This document shows positions 61,504 through 64,000 of a DNA stretch of 64,000 nucleotides, piece after piece. Source of the DNA: Tranzscheliella williamsii (taxonomy: Eukaryota; Basidiomycota; Ustilaginomycetes; Ustilaginales; Ustilaginaceae). Under the pieces are notes generated by a model that did not search any database, had not been told where the DNA came from, and saw nothing but the letters and a program-made list of their open reading frames with translations. Where the stretch lies: contig JALBYF010000052.1 of NCBI GenBank assembly GCA_023212725.1, positions 62,001 to 126,000 on the forward strand. The letters are read 5' to 3'. Both the position numbers and the translations under genes were made by a program. Each line of letters starts with the position of its first letter. Position 1 is the first letter of the stretch.

Positions 61504-64000
61504 TTAGTTGCCAGTCCGGTGGGGCCGCGATGGGTTGTCCCGGTGGAACGCCTGTACCAGGTCCTCGGCCCCGGTCATATTAGTCTCGACCTCCCATGTC
61601 GGTCCCTCGTAGCCGCGCCACTTCACGAGGTAGTGTAGTACCCGGCGAATGCGGCGGGAGTCTCGAATCTCTTCTACTTCAAATTCTTCCCTGTCGTCTT
61701 CTAGGACCTGGGCTTGCGGGGCGTGTTCCGACGGCCGGGATGCTGTCGCGTAAGGTTCCAGTAATGACACGTGAAACACCGGGTGGACCTTCCAGGTGGT
61801 TGGAAGGTCTAGCCGGTATGCGCGGTGTCCCACCGGCCGGTCGACTTTGAAGGGTCCGGCGAGGGGATTCGCCAGCTTGCGGTGGGGGCGGTCAATGCGC
61901 AGGTGCTTGGTACGAAGCAGCACCAGGTCACCCCGCGCGAAGGACCGGTCCATCCTGGAGCGGTTATAAGCCGTGGCCATGCGGTCGGCGGCAGAGGCGA
62001 TGTTGGCTTTGCACCTCGTCAGCAGGAGTTGGAAGGTGCGAGCGTCGGCGCATGCGCCAGATATACCTGTGGGTGGTGTGTCGGGGTGGACCCGTGGTGT
62101 GAAACCCATCACCGGCAATGTCGGTGGGAAGCCGGTTGTGGCAGACGACCGGTTGTTGAGAGTGAGTTGGGCGACGGGTAGCCACGATGCCCAGTCGGTC
62201 TGTTGGTAATTGACGTAGAGGCGGAGGAAGAGTTCCAGGGATTGGTTCATGCGTTCCGTCTGGCCGTCGGTCTGGGGGTGGTAGGCTGTCGACAGTGCCG
62301 GTGTGGTACCGAGGATTTGGAGGATGTCGGTCCACAACCGGGCGACGAAGGTGCGACCACGGTCGGATACGATTGTGTCGGGGAGACCGAAATAGCTGAA
62401 GACCCGGGTGTGAAGAGCGTTGGCAAGTTCGGTGACCGAGTCGGTGTTTTTGGCTGGGATGAATATGATGAACTTGGTGAGCCGGTCAACTACTACGAGG
62501 ATGCTGTTGTGGCAGTCCAGTGGTGCGGTGACCGGTAAACCCTCGATGTAGTCCATGGAGAGAGACCCAAAGGGTCGGTCGGGTGCGCCTAGGGGTAGTA
62601 AATAGCCATAGGGTCGGTGTCGGCGGGGTTTGGCGCGTTGACAGGCAGAGCATGTCTTAACGTAGGTGTCAACATCCGTTCGCATAGTCGGCCAGTGGTA
62701 GTGGCGGCGGATGAGGTCAAGGGTGGCGGCTACACCCGGGTGACCTGCCGACGGTTCATCGTGAAAGCGGCGGATAGCCGCTGTGACGTCGGGGGGTCGG
62801 GGGAGTGTCGGTGGCTCCGGTGGCGGTGGCATACCGGAGGGTCGTAGATCGGCCGGGGCGGCAAAGAGCGATTCCGGGAGGAGAATGCCGACATTGGCTG
62901 GGTCGGGGCAGGATGCCGGGGAGTCTGTATTAGGGTGGAGGTCCGACCGACGGCTAAGGGCGTCTGGGCGGGCCGCCTGGGTCCCCGGTCGATAGATTAT
63001 GCGAAATACAAACTCGCCGAGTGCTTCGCTCCACCGTGCTTGTCGCCGGTTCAGCTGGCGTTTGGTTTGGAAGTACTGCAGGGCTTGGTGGTCGGTGATG
63101 ACCTCAAAGTCGTGGTGGAGACCGTGTAGGTAGTGGCGCCATGCTTGCAAGGCATCCACTATGGCCAGGAGTTCTTTGTCATGAATTTCGTAGTTGCGCT
63201 CGGGGGGTTGCATCTTCCGCGACCAGTAAGCCACGGGATGTAGTCGGTGGGTACGCGGCCGGGGTGGTTCATCGGGGTTTTGGTTTTGTGGGTCGATGGT
63301 CACCCACTGGGAGAGTACCGCGGCTACCACATAGTCACTGGCATCCGTTTCGACCACCGTGTGGAGTGCGGGGTCGAAATGTCTCAGGACCGGTGCCGTG
63401 GTGAAGGCGGTTTTCAGTGCCTGGAAGGCTGCTAGCTCGGCTTCGGTGAGTGCAATCTTGCCTCCGGAGGTGCCTTTCAGCCGGTCTGTGAGCGGGGCCG
63501 CTACGCGGGAGTAGTGGTGGATGAAGCGCCGGTAGAAGTTGGCAAATCCTAGGAACACTTGTATGTCTCTAATTGAGGTCGGCGGTGGCCAGTCTGTGAC
63601 CGCTTGGACCTTGACCGGGTCCATCCTAATTCCCCCTGGGCTTACCTTGTAGCCCAGGAATTCTACCTCTTTAGTGTGGAATTCGCATTTGTCCAGTGCA
63701 CAGTACAGGCGGTTCGCCCGTAGCCGGCGAAGTACCTCTTGGACATGACCGGGGTGGTCTTCTGCCTGGCGTGAGAAAATTAAGATGTCGTCCAGGTATA
63801 CGACCACAGAGATGTCCAACAGGTCGCTTAGGATGTGGTTCATCAGGCGTTGAAAGGTAGACGGGGCATTGCACAGGCCGAAGGGCATGACCAGGTACTC
63901 GAAGCTGCCGTACCGGGTCCGGAATGCCGTCTTCCACTCGTGGCCCTGGGCGATGCGTAGCAGGTTGTAGGCCCCCTTCAGGTCGAGCTTGGTGAATATC
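61504..64000 (-). CDS. Ty3/gypsy chromovirus pol polyprotein (partial, runs off the right edge)
   Basis: The frame is open from 63999 to TAA at 61504 (about 831 codons) and continues outside the window. In order it shows reverse transcriptase (FTKLDLKGAYN, MPFGLCNAPSTFQ, and the catalytic VVYLDDILIFS), RNase H (ETDASDY, HDKELLAIVDAL, TDHQAL), an integrase zinc finger (H-x-H and CSACQRAK), the integrase core with D, D and E in MDYIEGLP, VSDRG and YHPQTDGQTERMNQ, a GPY/F-type module, and a C-terminal chromodomain (HYLVKWRGYEGPTWEVE). The chromodomain places it in the chromovirus clade, whose members direct integration to heterochromatin. All catalytic residues that can be seen are intact. Confidence 0.93.
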   Translation of the reverse strand, partial: IFTKLDLKGAYNLLRIAQGHEWKTAFRTRYGSFEYLVMPFGLCNAPSTFQRLMNHILSDLLDISVVVYLDDILIFSRQAEDHPGHVQEVLRRLRANRLYCALDKCEFHTKEVEFLGYKVSPGGIRMDPVKVQAVTDWPPPTSIRDIQVFLGFANFYRRFIHHYSRVAAPLTDRLKGTSGGKIALTEAELAAFQALKTAFTTAPVLRHFDPALHTVVETDASDYVVAAVLSQWVTIDPQNQNPDEPPRPRTHRLHPVAYWSRKMQPPERNYEIHDKELLAIVDALQAWRHYLHGLHHDFEVITDHQALQYFQTKRQLNRRQARWSEALGEFVFRIIYRPGTQAARPDALSRRSDLHPNTDSPASCPDPANVGILLPESLFAAPADLRPSGMPPPPEPPTLPRPPDVTAAIRRFHDEPSAGHPGVAATLDLIRRHYHWPTMRTDVDTYVKTCSACQRAKPRRHRPYGYLLPLGAPDRPFGSLSMDYIEGLPVTAPLDCHNSILVVVDRLTKFIIFIPAKNTDSVTELANALHTRVFSYFGLPDTIVSDRGRTFVARLWTDILQILGTTPALSTAYHPQTDGQTERMNQSLELFLRLYVNYQQTDWASWLPVAQLTLNNRSSATTGFPPTLPVMGFTPRVHPDTPPTGISGACADARTFQLLLTRCKANIASAADRMATAYNRSRMDRSFARGDLVLLRTKHLRIDRPHRKLANPLAGPFKVDRPVGHRAYRLDLPTTWKVHPVFHVSLLEPYATASRPSEHAPQAQVLEDDREEFEVEEIRDSRRIRRVLHYLVKWRGYEGPTWEVETNMTGAEDLVQAFHRDNPSRPHRTGN

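Larger units (their letters stand above)
58727..64000 (-). mobile_element. 3' part of a Ty3/gypsy chromovirus with extra internal sequence
   Basis: The element enters from the right edge and ends at 58727. In its own direction it holds most of pol (RT, RNase H, integrase, chromodomain), then a captured uL2 fragment, an antisense spliced gene, a polypurine tract and the 3' LTR. The gag, protease, primer site and 5' LTR lie outside the window. The pol frame has no stop or shift, so the element may be young. It inserted 138 bp from the end of the Tc1 element. Confidence 0.82.

Overview
The window is nuclear DNA of a basidiomycete fungus, most likely one of the smut and yeast-like Ustilaginomycotina. 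The evidence is compact single-copy genes, few and short spliceosomal introns (about 65-125 nt, GTRAGY donors), serine-rich disordered protein regions, and typical fungal families: a Zn2Cys6 factor, neutral trehalase, sphinganine hydroxylase, a Sulfotransfer_4 protein and glutathionyl-hydroquinone reductase. The species assignment is an inference. Exons were joined by eye from open frames, splice signals and conserved protein ends.

Bases 1-56415 are gene-dense and euchromatic. In order they hold: the 3' end of an unknown gene; YSH1/CPSF73 (-); a TBC Rab-GAP (+); a U6 snRNA gene (-); the GPN-loop GTPase GPN1/NPA3 (+); a Zn2Cys6 factor (+); a SUN-domain protein (+); QCR2 (-); SUR2 (+); SDS22 (+); a sulfotransferase-like protein (-); a small hypothetical gene (+); a LysM protein fused to WDR83/MORG1 (+); a sugar transporter (+); a HIRIP3-like histone chaperone (-); gamma-tubulin complex GCP2 (+); an SMP-30/gluconolactonase-like protein (-); a Myb/SANT-like protein (-); an F-box-like protein (+); carnitine acetyltransferase (+); neutral trehalase (+); glutathionyl-hydroquinone reductase (+); and a very long NRDE-2 ORF that continues into an F-box/ankyrin module (-). 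Most are housekeeping genes. YSH1, U6 and NRDE-2 belong to RNA processing and surveillance, while SDS22 and GCP2 serve mitosis.

From about 57 kb to the end the window is a transposon island. A complete Tc1-type DD34E element (57217-58588, TA target) carries two nonsense mutations. Next to it is the 3' end of a Ty3/gypsy chromovirus on the minus strand: RT, RNase H, integrase and chromodomain, running off the window at 64000, with its 3' LTR at 58727-59224. The 2.3 kb between pol and the 3' LTR is unusual. It contains a spliced gene of about 511 codons on the opposite strand with a cysteine cluster, and a 70-codon fragment of host ribosomal protein uL2 (RPL2) in the sense direction.

The most notable items are the antisense spliced gene and captured uL2 exon inside the retroelement; two seamless two-module ORFs (LysM-WDR83 and NRDE-2-F-box/ANK); a carnitine acetyltransferase with both a mitochondrial-like presequence on a tiny first exon and a C-terminal peroxisomal AKL; a U6 gene; and a 333-bp inverted-repeat element in the YSH1/TBC promoter.
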